A stretch of 64,000 nt of DNA from Crotalaria pallida (Eukaryota > Streptophyta > Magnoliopsida > Fabales > Fabaceae): the NCBI GenBank assembly GCA_037953625.1, contig CM075656.1:80309001-80373000 (forward strand), in the 5' to 3' direction. Of this stretch, positions 25,350 through 37,300 are shown piece after piece (within the stretch, counting starts at the first letter, position 1; the number at the start of each line of letters is the position of its first letter). The notes below the pieces were generated by a model. The model ran no database searches, was not told the DNA's origin, and saw nothing but the letters and a program-made list of their open reading frames with translations. Position numbers and translations under genes: made by a program.

Positions 25350-26292
25350 AAATTTGGATTCGTCGTTCTCTTCGGTGTGCTGTCAAATTCATCCTAGCTA
25401 TTCCATTTACCTAGTGATCGCTGTGTTTTTTTTATTATTATTTATTTTATGTGCCACAGCACGAAATTAAAAGAGCCAATGCCAGATTGATTTTCCCACA
25501 CTTTGTCAATGACTTGGCCTAGCTCTTCCGGATCAGAGCAAGACGATGACGTCGATGAGTATGGTTGCATTGTGGCCGTTACGCATTTATGTTTAGCCTT
25601 TAATAACAAAATTTCAACTTTTTGCATAAAAATCTTTATCTTGAGTCGTTTTTCATAATCATTAGACACAATTGTAAAATAAAAAATAAAAAATCAAAGC
25701 ACATAGAAGCTGATTTGCATGAAAATCAGAGATATGTTGGTCTATCCATATCATGAAAAATGGTTGTTGTCCCCATTTATTTCAGCGTGTCCGTGTGTCT
25801 AGTGCGTGTTTGATTAAAGTACCGCTCCTCCAATTGTTATCACAAGTCTCTTTTCTCCCTTGAAAAAGGGGTTTATAATAAGGGCTTGATGAAATATTTT
25901 TTTAAGAGTTTTTTTTAACTTCAGTTTTTTAAGGTTGAGGATAAAAGACTTAAAATAATATTTTTATATTAAAAATTAAAGATTTAATATTTAAGTGATA
26001 GTGAATTTCATTTTTCAATGTAACCTTACCATTTTTTAGCACTTTATTTTTTTTATAGATAGAATTTTTACACTATATGTTGATTTTTTTCCGAAGGAAG
26101 TTCTCCTAATTTCATAAAAGCATGTATTAATGCTGCAAGAGACCACCAACGGTCCAACATTGCGGCTTTGGAGGAACATTGACACACTCTATCTCAAAGT
26201 TGCATGAATGTTGATCATTTGAACTACACCTCTCATAGTCTATTAAAGAACATTTAATGCTCTGCGGTGAGTAGCCCATAATCAATTTACTA
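25350..26292. other. Intergenic, nothing recognised
   Basis: No gene, RNA or clear repeat could be supported in this stretch. Confidence 0.5.
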
Positions 26293-28205
26293 TCTATATA
26301 TAAAAATATGCTTATTAGAGGTATAACGTTTGCCGAAAAAATTTTAGAGGTACCACGTTTGTTCGCTTAAAGAATATTCGCAACAAAGCGATTTTAGGAA
26401 AATAATCATTATCTATATGTGAAATAATTATCTTTAGTTGTCGAAAATTAAATAAATAATTCAAATTTATTTAATCTCATATGTGAAATCATTATCCTTA
26501 GTTTCAAATTTTTATTTAGTCTTATATGTGAAATCATTATCCTTATATTTAAAATTTATTTAATCTTATATGTTAAATCATTATCCTTATATTGACAAGT
26601 TTTTCAAATCATTATATATAGTACGCAATATGCATTTGATGACTCCTCAATAATATTTTAGCATTTATGTGAATTGACTCTCAAACTTATGGATATTCAT
26701 GTCAACAACAATTTCACAATTACATTCGCCTAAAATTTTTTTATTTATTTTTTCTTCATTAAATTTTTCTAATTCTAATAATTCTTGCTCATTTTAATTT
26801 ATATTATTTGTTTTTATAGTGACTGATTCTTCAATTGCGGGTGACAATAAAGTGCATCAAAATCTATTGTTGCATTGTTTTAGGGTGACTATCATAAACT
26901 ACTAAGAAAGATGGTTATTTATTGTTATATGTACCAATGACCTCTTTAATCACGTAAACAATGGAAGATGACATGTGACAGTGGCCGATATACCCAGTCC
27001 TACCGTTTCATCTTCTTGAGAGATTCAAGCTTAAATTAGACTTTATTTATGACTGCGACAATATAATAATAGGATTTTATTTTATTCTATAATACATTTT
27101 CTCTATTGTAATAGATAAAAATCATCCTATATAAAAATAGGATTTGATTTTATGCTTGATGTAAATATTTTTTTTTGTTTTTTGGTTTTTGATTGTGATA
27201 AGAGGATTAAAACTATTAATAACAAATCAAATGTAATCATCCTATATAATAATAAGATTTGATTTTCCTTCTAAAACTATTAAAACTATTTTTTTAATGA
27301 ATGAAGAAAATTAAAAATATTAATAACAAATCAAATGTTTTTAACAATATTATCTTTCTATTTTTTTCTCATATGATATGGACTATTAGTTCGGGAACAA
27401 TTAATAATTTTAAATATCAATTGCGAAAAAATCTAAAAATTACGTTGATAAACTAAATTTATGTTTAATCACTCACACGGTTACTAAGATTTATATTATT
27501 AAATCTTTTCTATGTTATCTTGTTGTTGATTTTTATATTAATTTTTTTATATTGTCGAGTTTCAGAAAAATAGTCTTCCTCATGCGCCTGTTCTTCTATT
27601 CCTAATTTTCAATGACAAATATTCAATTGCTCGCTAATAGATGACATCATCTTTGCAGAAGAAATTTAAATAAAAATGATTTAAACAATAAGAATAAATA
27701 TTTTTAGGATTTAATCTTACTATTAACATGAGATAAGATAATCGATGAAAAAGATAAAAATATTTGATTATGACTAATAAGAATAAATGTGATGATCATA
27801 TTAAAAAAAACTAATTGTAAAAAAAAACTACTCCATCCATCACATAAATATAAGATTTATCTCATAATATCATCAAACAAAAATATCAAAATGTTATAAT
27901 TCTGATTTAATTTTGATTTATCATAATAAAGTCGATAATCATATATAAAAATGTCAATTTATGCATGAGATAAATAAAGAGTATATGAGATAAAAAAGTG
28001 TTACATTTCTATTCATATGAGGAAGTGCACAATTTATCAACAAGATCATCTACATGAATTTTTTTAAGTGTAGGGTTTGGTTTGAACTCCTATCTTTTTA
28101 TATAATTATTTTTGGTTGTTGTTTAATAATAATCTATAATTTAAAATATTTAATATAAAAAACTAAAATATCAATAACTCATGCATTGCACAAGATAAAA
28201 GCTAG
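26293..28205 (+). mobile_element. Non-autonomous Helitron (Helitron 1)
   Basis: It starts TCTATATATAAAA after an A and ends CTAG before a T, preceded by CATGCATTGCACAAG, a weak version of the usual 3' hairpin. The 1913-bp interior has no Rep/helicase. It contains short tandem units with ATGTGAAATCATTATCCTTA (26400-26590). The start sequence and the stretch 27735-28015 are repeated in the element beginning at 31858, so the two belong to one family. Confidence 0.7.
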
Positions 28206-28877
28206 TTACGTAATACCTTATTTATACTTCAACGTGATTTTGGGATCATAATTGATTTTATAACTCAAAACTAGTATTGGCAAAATGGGCCGCAGCACCC
28301 TAAGTTTCTCCTTGCTCCTTATTCGAGTTTGCAACTCTTTTGCATTTTTTTTATTTAAGTTTGCAATTTTTCATTTTTTTAATTATATATTAAAATATCC
28401 GGTCCGTACCTAAGTTTTTTTTTACAAAATGTCTTACTTCACACTCGTATCCATATTAGGTATGGTACTGTATTCGTAGTCATAAGTAATTTTGTCTTAA
28501 AAAGTAATGCATTTAATACTTTAAAAAGTATTGAAATTGAATTTCCAATGTTCATTTACTTATTTTAACTCTTTTAACCGATAATTTTAGGTTATGTATT
28601 AGTTAATGATACCCAACTTTAAAAACTTAATTGGTACTTTTTCTAGTTTGAAATATAAGAAAAAACTAATTTCACATTTATTAAGGAAGTTAGTTGATTG
28701 TATTTAATTTTTTCAAATTTATAAAAATATATAGATATTTAAAAAAAATCGAGAATAAAACAAAATAATTGAAATAACCACTGTTTAAAAATATTCTAAA
28801 AAATAACATTAAGAATAAAACAAAATTTAATAAATTAATTAATTTTTTTATATTTTAAATAAAAAAATGTTTTTTTT
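28206..28877. other. Intergenic, AT-rich
   Basis: No gene or structured repeat is recognised before the SINE. Confidence 0.5.
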
Positions 28878-29065
28878 TATGAACCAGGGTATTATCCACC
28901 CGCGCAACTGGGTGACTAATCCCTCACACCACGGTCGGGTCCTTTTGGGGGCGATGCTCCCAGTAAAGCTTGCTCCAATCACATGTGCCTCGGGTACGAC
29001 TCGAACCCGCGATCACATGCTTAAAGGACACAAATCCCTTCCACTTGTGTCAGCCTCCATTGGTT
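28878..29065 (-). mobile_element. tRNA-derived SINE, full length
   Basis: On the minus strand it carries an A-box-like GGCTGACACAAGTGGAAGG and a B-box GGGTTCGAGTCGTACCC, with a tail ending TTCATAAAAAAAA. It is flanked by AAAAAATGTTTTTTTT on both sides (about 28862-28877 and 29066-29081), a good target-site duplication. It is not a functional tRNA gene because the cloverleaf is not complete. Confidence 0.88.
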
Positions 29066-29893
29066 AAAAAATGTTTTTTTTCCTATATTTGATGAAGTAA
29101 ACGATAAAAACTTTAGAGACTTAAGTTTGTCTTCACTCGTATTTTTACGCTACATGCTGAATCGCTTGTTTCGCAATACCATATGAAATGGGAACATAGC
29201 AAAGGATTGCATGTTTGAGTTGAATGAATGAAAGAATGAATATAATTGTCCTAAAGTTAAGCATAGCATAGCATTAGCATCCAGCGCAACATCCAATCCC
29301 TATCCAATATGTGGGGTACCCTAATGAATCCATTCCCTCACTTTCTCTCCTGTCGGCAGCATATCCATATCACACGTATATGCCACGTTCTTACCTTGGT
29401 ACGTGTCTTATAGATATGGCACTTCCTTTCTTACTATTCCAGTCAAGGCATCCCCCTTGGGTATCAACATGTTTGTCATACCCGGAAAGGATAACACGTA
29501 ATACAATCATACGAAACCAACTTGGGAAGGGAAAATAGTAGTAGCACATACATACGTATAATGTTACTATAATGTTAACATAGACGGATAGACCACTACT
29601 AACTCCTTTTATCCATATTCTATGAAATTACTGAATCACCCTTTTTACCCTATACCTTAATAAGTGCATGTCATGCACACCACACATCATTATTACGTTT
29701 AACTTCCTTCTCCTTTTGGTGATTCTTTCTTCTTTTCATCTTTTATATGACCAAATAAATAACCGTAAAGTATATTGTCAATGAAATACATACAAAACTT
29801 CCGAGCAAAATCCGCTGATAGGGCCACTACTACACCAACAATTGAGTCACAAATGTTAAGCAAGCATCGGTACGGTGGGTAACAATTTAAGTA
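29066..29893. other. Intergenic, nothing recognised
   Basis: Mixed-composition DNA without an identifiable gene. Confidence 0.5.
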
Positions 29894-30184
29894 CTCCCTC
29901 CGGTCCTATATATAACACATTCTAGAAAGTTTTCTTGGTCCTAATTATAAGTCACTTTATATTTTCTATGCATCATTTATTGATTTTTCTCTTTTTTGCC
30001 CTTATTAAATGATTTGACTATCTATGTGTTTTTTGTTGTTCATTAATGAGTGTGAATTTTCCAAGAAAAGTTAAGGGTAAAATTGTAATGTTACAATATA
30101 TTCTCATAGAATTCATAAAACCAACCACTTTTCTTGGTAGGTGCAATTCAGTTAAATATGCCTTATAATAAAGACCGGAGGGAG
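29894..30184. mobile_element. Stowaway MITE
   Basis: Terminal inverted repeat CTCCCTCCGGTC at the left and GACCGGAGGGAG at the right. TA dinucleotides flank both ends (29892-29893 and 30185-30186). The length is 291 bp and there is no coding sequence. This is the Tc1/mariner-derived Stowaway type. Confidence 0.92.
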
Positions 30185-30782
30185 TAATAATAATAAAGGC
30201 GAGGTAAGCTTGGAGAGCTATTCACATCATGAAGTTTACCAGCTAGAATGAAAGAGATAGATTGTATTTAATTTGTTGGGTATTCAAGTGTGAGATAGAA
30301 TCCTATATTGGATAGAATGAAATGAGTGAGAAAGTTTATAATGGCAAGACTCATAGAATCATTGCCTTAATGGCAAGACTCATTTATAGATGGCTCCTCA
30401 CTATTCTCATGACTCTGGAGCAATGTGACACCCCCTTGAAAGTCCCAACAGTATTAAAGTTTAGCCACCAATAAAAATTTCTTGAGTATGTATGTGGGGA
30501 AGACACTACTTATCCATTGCCCATTTGAATGTCTCTTTCGTAGATTATTAATGTGCTACTTCATATTATTAGTAGTTATTTTTATTGCCGAAAAGAGCTT
30601 CTCGACATATATATTGGCCTTTAAGTAACATTTAGAAGTTAATTGTAGCTCTTAATGTTTTGAGAATTTGGAAGATCAATATGATTTGGTATCAATCAAT
30701 GGAAGATATATATGGGAGCCTGATTTTCAAAAGATCACGAGAGCCAAGTTTGATGAAATTTTCTCCATTATATTGCTTTCAA

Positions 30783-30840
<58 letters not shown>

Positions 30841-31857
30841 ATCATTTCTACAATAGTTATCACAAGAGTAGTCAAGTTGCCGTCTCTCTTAGGTCCCGGA
30901 CATGTGCAGCAACTAACAAGCCACATGTTGGTATTTACCTATAAATTGAATTAGAATTAATGAAACAGTTTTGTAGAGTACATACGTGAATAATTTATAT
31001 TAGTGTATTAACCATGTGAATTGTGAAGAAAATACTGTAGTTGAGAATTGGGATACCATGTTGAAAATAGATAGCTGGTACAAGCTCTGCGCTTTATTAT
31101 TTTAATTAATTAACTTATTATTCGGTTTAACAATCCCGTGATTTAAAAACATTACAAATTAAATAATCATCACACCATAAAAATTAAAATTTCAATATAG
31201 CAATAAAACCAATTTCTCCACTCTTTACTTAGTAAATTTTAATTATTCAATATTATATATGGATATTCTTCATTTATTGTTTCTCCTTCAGCTCCTCATA
31301 AAAAGGCAATGAATAGTAGTTAAGCTTTTGATGGAAAAAGGCTCGCTGGTGTAATTGAATAATAGGTGTGAAATATCTTTTGACCTCCTTGAGAATCCCA
31401 CGGAGCACACGTGAGTACGTTTATTTTTCATGTATAATGTATAATAATATACTAAAAGTATAGTGTGTAACAAAAAAGACTACATTTTCTCACAATAAAA
31501 AATTAAGAACGCTGATTATAATTTATCCTTTAAAGGAAAAGTTAAAAAGACAACAACAATTCAAGATATCATAATTTTGTTTCAACAAAAGTATTTTTCG
31601 CGGAATATAATATTATTAGAGTAAAGTATAATCCTTATTAGAGTTTTTATTCTTCTTAGTTCTTAATAGCTGCATTCCTAATTTCCTATGAATTCAAATC
31701 ACAAGACTTTTGCTCAAAGTGAAACAATCCTATGCAAGTTGATATATGCGCTTATTGATTAGCTAGATCCGGTAAAGTACGGGGATTTATTTAACATCAA
31801 CTTTATAAGAATCCAAAAAATAACTAAATTAAAGTTCAAAAAAATATGCATCTACTA
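30185..31857. other. Intergenic, contains a long TA microsatellite
   Basis: No gene recognised. An uninterrupted TA repeat of about 26 units lies at 30787-30838. Confidence 0.6.
30787..30838. repeat. (TA)n microsatellite
   Basis: About 52 bases of pure alternating T and A. Confidence 0.97.
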
Positions 31858-32305
31858 TCTATATATAAAATGATCCCTTTTCGAGGCACCACGTTTGTCC
31901 CATGAAGCTTTCCTCGCACCAGAGAATTTGTAGGTGGATAATCATTATCTCTAATCAAAATTACAATTTTAAATTAAATAAATTATTTAAATTTATTTAA
32001 TCATTATATGTTGGTAGGTAAATAATATTATCTCTAACCAAAATTACAATTTGAAATTAAATTAGTTATTTAAATTTATATAATCATTATCTGTATGTGA
32101 AATCATTATCCTCAATTTGTTAAACAAAACATTATCCTCAACAAAAATATTTTAAAAATATTAAAAAAATCACTATATATATATATATATATATAATAGG
32201 CTCTCTCATTCAATTTTTAAAGTTCTATCTAATTCTAAGAATTCTCTTCTCCAAATTCTTTCTTTTATTTTTATTTTTTCCCTCATTCCTCTACCTAAAG
32301 CTCTT

Positions 32306-32496
32306 AATTTTGATTTTTGAGTGTTTGATGAATTATTTATTAGATGATGCATATTTTGTTATACTTTTAATTGACTTTTGTTTATTCCTCTACTTACTCT
32401 TAATTTTGATTTTTGAGTGTTTCATGAATTACTTATTAGATGATGCATATTTTGTTATACTTTTAATTGACTTTTGCTTAATGCTAATTTCAGGAA
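32306..32496. repeat. Two-copy tandem duplication, period 96
   Basis: The unit beginning AATTTTGATTTTTGAGTG at 32306 repeats at 32402 with few changes. It lies just before the ATG8 fragment and may be captured upstream DNA duplicated inside the Helitron. Confidence 0.85.
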
Positions 32497-32692
32497 GAAT
32501 GACATTAATGAGTTACTTCAAACAAGATCAGAGCATGACCTTGGTAAGTTGTTATACATACTTACTTTGATTATTCTTTGTTGAAAGAATATGCAAATAA
32601 TTGATCCTTTTCTCTTTTCAAAGAAGAGAAGGGCTAAGGCTTCTAGGATTAAGAAGAAATACCCTGATCGTATTCCGGAGAGAAATAATTTT
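32494..32692 (+). pseudogene. Captured ATG8 (autophagy) gene fragment, two exons
   Basis: After a TTTCAG acceptor, the first exon piece (32494-32543) reads MSYFKQ, then a 5-base insertion shifts frame, then EHDL, before a GTAAGT donor. ATG8 proteins of plants start M.KSYFKQEHDLEKRRAEA. The second piece (32622-32692) reads KRRAKASRIKKKYPDRIP, the ATG8 block EKRRAEASRIREKYPDRIP, then ER after loss of three codons, and ends before another GTGAGT. The acceptor appears changed from CAG to CAA. The rest of the gene is absent. The parental gene codes for the ubiquitin-like autophagosome protein; this copy cannot make it. Confidence 0.8.
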
Positions 32693-33060
32693 GGTGAGTC
32701 TTTTGCCCGTTTGAAAAAACAATGTTTTTCGATTTATTTATGATTTTTTTTTCCGTTTTTGTCATGAGATAAGATAAATGATGAAAAAGATCAAAGCATT
32801 TAAATATGAATAATAATAATAATAAATGTAATAATTATATTAAAAAAATAATAAAGGTAAAAAATATTAATTTATCCATCAAATAAATATAAGAAATATC
32901 TTATAATATTATCCAATAAAAAAAATCAGAATGTATAATTTTGGTTTAATTATATATAATTTTTCATATTAGATGTGATAATTATATTTAAAGTATGTTA
33001 AATTATCATGTCTTATGCAATAAAAAAATATTTAATATGTTTTTTGATAAATTAATGCTT

Positions 33061-34282
33061 GTTTTTACCAATTTTTTCTTTATATTTTTATAATAATTAA
33101 TCATTTTTTCTGCACTTATTATCTTTCATGACAATTAGATAAATGTATAATTATAAAATTAGTAATTAATATTATATTAATTTTCTAAAAAAATAAAAAT
33201 ACACAATAACAAAGTTTTCCTCTAAAAGTACACTTATTTAATAACAAAGTATAATATAATACATCATGTTAACTAATAGTAACTACTACCATGAAAACTA
33301 ACTTATCAAACTAATAATAATTCTTATCATTAAATTAAAGTTAAAGTAATTAATGAAAAACTTATAAATTATAAACTTTGAATTGTAATTGGTTGATCAA
33401 TACAAAATGTATTAAATTAATTATTTAATAATTAATTGATATCTTAGATAAATCATTAAAAAATCTCTTTAATTTTTTTTTTCACTTTTTCACTTTTTTA
33501 CACACTTGCTAATTTGCTATTTTTAACTAGAGTCTCGAAATGTGTTTAACTCCTTATTTGAAGGGAATTAAGAGTTGATATTGCCAATTATTGAGGATGA
33601 TATTGACAAACCACCCTACATGTTAAAGGGCAAATATGTCATTTCAAATATCTTGTCCATACATAAACGTGGATAATTTTTGTCCTTTACTTCCAATATC
33701 TCTTTCTTTCTCTCTCACTCCCTCGGTCTCCTCTCCTGTCTGCATCACCGCTTCCCTTCAGTTTCGCACTCTCACACACACTTTCCACTCTCTTCCTACA
33801 CAACAATCTTCAAACTGAAAAAACGAAATTAAAGAAACTAAATAGTACTACACATACACATGATACACACACCATCATTTATATAAATATAAATCAGATT
33901 ATATAAAAAATGACGAGCCATGAAAGAATATTTTATTTACTAATAATTCGTTAATAAACAAGATGATTTTTTATATGAATATATCATGACTAAAAAAATA
34001 ATCAAAACTTGCATTAATTTGATAAAAGAAAACCCAAAACCAAGGTACCCCACATCAACCACCACCTTTGCTTATAATTACCATTTTAAAGTTCTTTCCT
34101 TTTCTTCACTCCTATCATTTCTTAAATGCTTCACACACACACATTTTATCAAAAAGAAAAATACACCCTTTATGTGTAAATATTCTAACTCTTTTCATTA
34201 ACCACCCATTAATTGTTTCTGTTACTCTTCTTTCCTTCTTATGAATGCAGTAACGGCCATTTCTTGAGTCACACACACGTTC
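33061..34282. other. Upstream region of ERD4/OSCA3.1
   Basis: 33330-33480 repeats the Stowaway-like fragment at 24460-24656. An ACGTGG core (ABRE-like) lies at about 33669. A CT-rich stretch at 33700-33790 and the last 200 bases look like a promoter and leader. No separate gene is seen. Confidence 0.45.
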
Positions 34283-34327
34283 ATGTTCATGTTCATGTTC
34301 ATGTTATTGTTTGTTGTGAAAGTTTAA
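34283..34327 (+). promoter_or_regulatory. Upstream ORF in ERD4 leader, four in-frame ATGs
   Basis: A (TTCATG)n microsatellite creates a 14-codon ORF, MFMFMFMLLFVVKV, ending TAA 28 bases before the main ATG at 34356. If the transcript starts upstream of 34283 this uORF would be met first and could reduce translation of the main frame. Confidence 0.55.
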
Positions 34328-34355
34328 AACTTTGGAGTGTTAGAGAGATACTCAG

Positions 34356-37300
34356 ATGGATTTCACTTCCTTCTTAACGTCCCTTGGGACATCCTTTGTG
34401 ATATTCGTGGTTTTGATGATTCTGTTTGCATTCTTACAAAGTAAGCCTGGGAACAATGTGGTTTATTATCCTAATAGGATCCTTAAGGGGTTAGATCCGT
34501 TTGAAAATGGTGTCAAGACCAGGAACCCTTTCTCTTGGATCAAGGAGGCTGTGTCTTCTTCTGAGAGAGATGTTATTGCTATGTCTGGTGTGGACACTGC
34601 TGTTTACTTTGTCTTTCTCAGCACTGGTTTGTCCCTTTTTTTCCCCTTTCCTTTACAAATATTTTATTTCCTTATTTAGCAGAAGCTTTTTGTTATTTGT
34701 TTATTGGTGTATCTTTTCATGTTATTCTGGTTGTTGCTTGGATTATACTGAATTTTTTAAGTAATTTTTTTTCTTTTTTAATTCCTCACTTTTTAACTAA
34801 ATGAAGTCTTGTTACTATGTAAAAGGCTATAACATTTTAAACCAGGAGAACATAAGATTAGCATCTAGGACACTTCACAATAATTGCCCTCTATGTGTCT
34901 ATGTTAGACACTTTTGGACACTCCAAACTATATTCTATAACATTTTATATCTGTTTTTTCATATCTCCGTATGGTATCTGTGTCTCGTGATGTATCCATG
35001 TTTCCTTAGCATTTGATTTAGTTTCACTGTGAGCATATTAGATTAGCATTCAGATACTTAGGTAGCATTTGGTGGACAGATCAAAATAGGAATGAACGTA
35101 TGTGTGTTGTTCTGTGTTTGGTCTATAGAATTAGAGTAGAAAGAAGTGGAACCAGAAAAAACAGGAACATCACTTGAAAACTATCCTGATTATCTTGGCT
35201 TCGGCTTCCCTGAAGTTATGGGATTGGAGCTTCTTTACTTGTTTACTAAAACGAAACATTATCTGCATCTTTTTGGGAAGTGTTACTGCTTAGTAATTCC
35301 TATATGAAATGAGCATGTATACTGGGATGGTAAGCATAAAATAGTTTAGTTTTCGATATGATGGTGTGGAACAATGTTTATTGATTGTTTCAAAATCTCA
35401 TGTGAAGTGGAAGCTTTTTGTGAAAAAAAAAGGTTTTTTGTGATGCAACTTTGAGTGTTTTATTATGAAAGCTTAAGCATCCACTATATAGAGTTTCTAA
35501 ACCAAAACACTTTCCTGGTGAACATTGCATACTGTGACAAAATAAACAATTTACAACCTGAAACCTTATAAAGAATCTTGATTCTTACTTCAGTCACAGT
35601 ATATGAAATTGTCTGGACGATTCTGAGGGGTAGGTAACGTGAGTTTAAGATTTTCAAATTGGATTAAGCTTTAAAGGGCTGGAATTGATTTAAGACTTCT
35701 GAATTGGTTTGAGCCTCAAAAGTCCTATATAATTTTGCTTTCCAAAAGTCCTATATAATTCTGCAAACTTTGTTTCTCTTTTTATCTTCTTGATTATTAT
35801 TTTGAAAGAGTGAAATGTTTCGGTGATATTCCTCTCAAAAGAGCTGTTGCTAAAATTATTTTGTTGTTCACAAACTGATATGTTGAATACAAGACTACTC
35901 ATTGAAATTGGTCTTGATAAAATTAATGAGCTTGTAGGATTTGTTGACTCATATAAATGTGAGTCTTGGGGGTTAGAGGAGGAATGTTATATTTTATGGG
36001 AACACTTTAAATTTACTCTGCATGTGAGGCCTTTCATATTTAGTCTTTATCATTGGTGCCATATATAGTTCTTATTCATTTCTCCAGATTTTGTTCAGTT
36101 TTGGCAGTTATAGATTATTTAAGCCATTGTGCTTCTAGTTGGACCTTATTGAATTGTCATGAAAGCTACAAGGAGAGAAAATCTGTGATACTACCATTCC
36201 TCACATGTTTCTCCATGTTTTCATGTTATTTTACTCTGTTTGACCATTGTCTCTTGTAGACTATTGCATTTGTGTTTTCACTCTCAAAACATCTTTCCCC
36301 CATTCACATGTCTTTGTCTGGTTGTAACCTTTCTTATTTTCCAATCGTTTGCTGACATGTTTACTTGATGATTGGTGAAAGTATTCAGTTTGTAATTATT
36401 CTTCTTTTTCTTGATGTGCCAGTGTTGAGCATCCTAGTTTTATCTGGCATCATTCTGCTACCAGTTCTTCTGCCTGTTTCTGTTACTGATGATGGTGGGA
36501 AGAAACGAACAACTAGCAAAGGGACTTTCAATCAACTTGACCAGTTATCAATGGGAAACATCACAGTAAGATCAAAACTGCATCACATTTTTGTACTATA
36601 GTATTATGGTAATTTTTCCTTTTATTCAACTAATTAGCTGTGAGAGTATAGTCCCATAATTTTTCTTTGGAGGAAACAGCTACCCAGCTTCTTTAGCATT
36701 TTCATATGATAAATAATACTGAGACTGAATAACTCCTTGTATGTATTGTGTAGGCTCAGAGTCCAAGGTTGTGGGCATTTTTAATTGCCTGCTATTGGGT
36801 TTCAATTGTTACATTTGTCCTCTTATGGAAAGCTTACAAACATGTCACATTGCTGAGATCTGAAGCTCTTAGGTCTCCTGATGCGAAGCCTGAACAGTTT
36901 GCAGTAGTTGTGAGAGACATACCAGCTGTTCCGGAAGGTCATACTAGGAAGGAACAAGTTGACACTTATTTTAAAGCCATCTATCCTGAGTCATTTTACA
37001 GATCTATGATCATAACAGACAACAAAAAGGTTTGGCATCCATTTGATTTCCTTTTTGTCATATCCTGTTAGTTCTCTTCACTGTTTGTGATTCCATACCT
37101 TGCACTTGCATTGGAGCATGCCTTTCCAGTGTCCGAAAAGAATGTATATCTAATGATTTGTCCCTGTAATATTAATATATAAATTTTCTTTGAATGATGT
37201 AGTGTATCATTAATTTTGTTAAGTTTTTTAATACTAACAGGTGAACAAGGTTTGGGAGGAGTTAGAAGGGTATAAGAAGAAGCTTAACCGTGCTGAAGCA

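Larger units (their letters stand above)
31858..33060 (+). mobile_element. Helitron 2, carrying an ATG8 gene fragment, 3' end not found
   Basis: It starts TCTATATATAAAATG after an A, as in Helitron 1, followed by the shared GCACCACGTTTGTCC-like motif. The stretch 32760-33060 matches 27735-28015 of Helitron 1, including CATGAGATAAGATAA and ATCCATC.AATAAATATAAG. The captured sequence lies between these shared parts. I found no CTAG with a hairpin downstream, so the right end is truncated or diverged and the end given is the limit of similarity. Confidence 0.6.

Noticed and set aside
28878..29065. Possible tRNA gene because of GGTTCGAGTC
   Set aside because: Only the internal promoter boxes are present; there is no acceptor stem, and the target duplication and tail show a SINE.
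33525..33530. CTAG near 33527 as the 3' end of Helitron 2
   Set aside because: It is followed by A rather than T and no GC hairpin precedes it.
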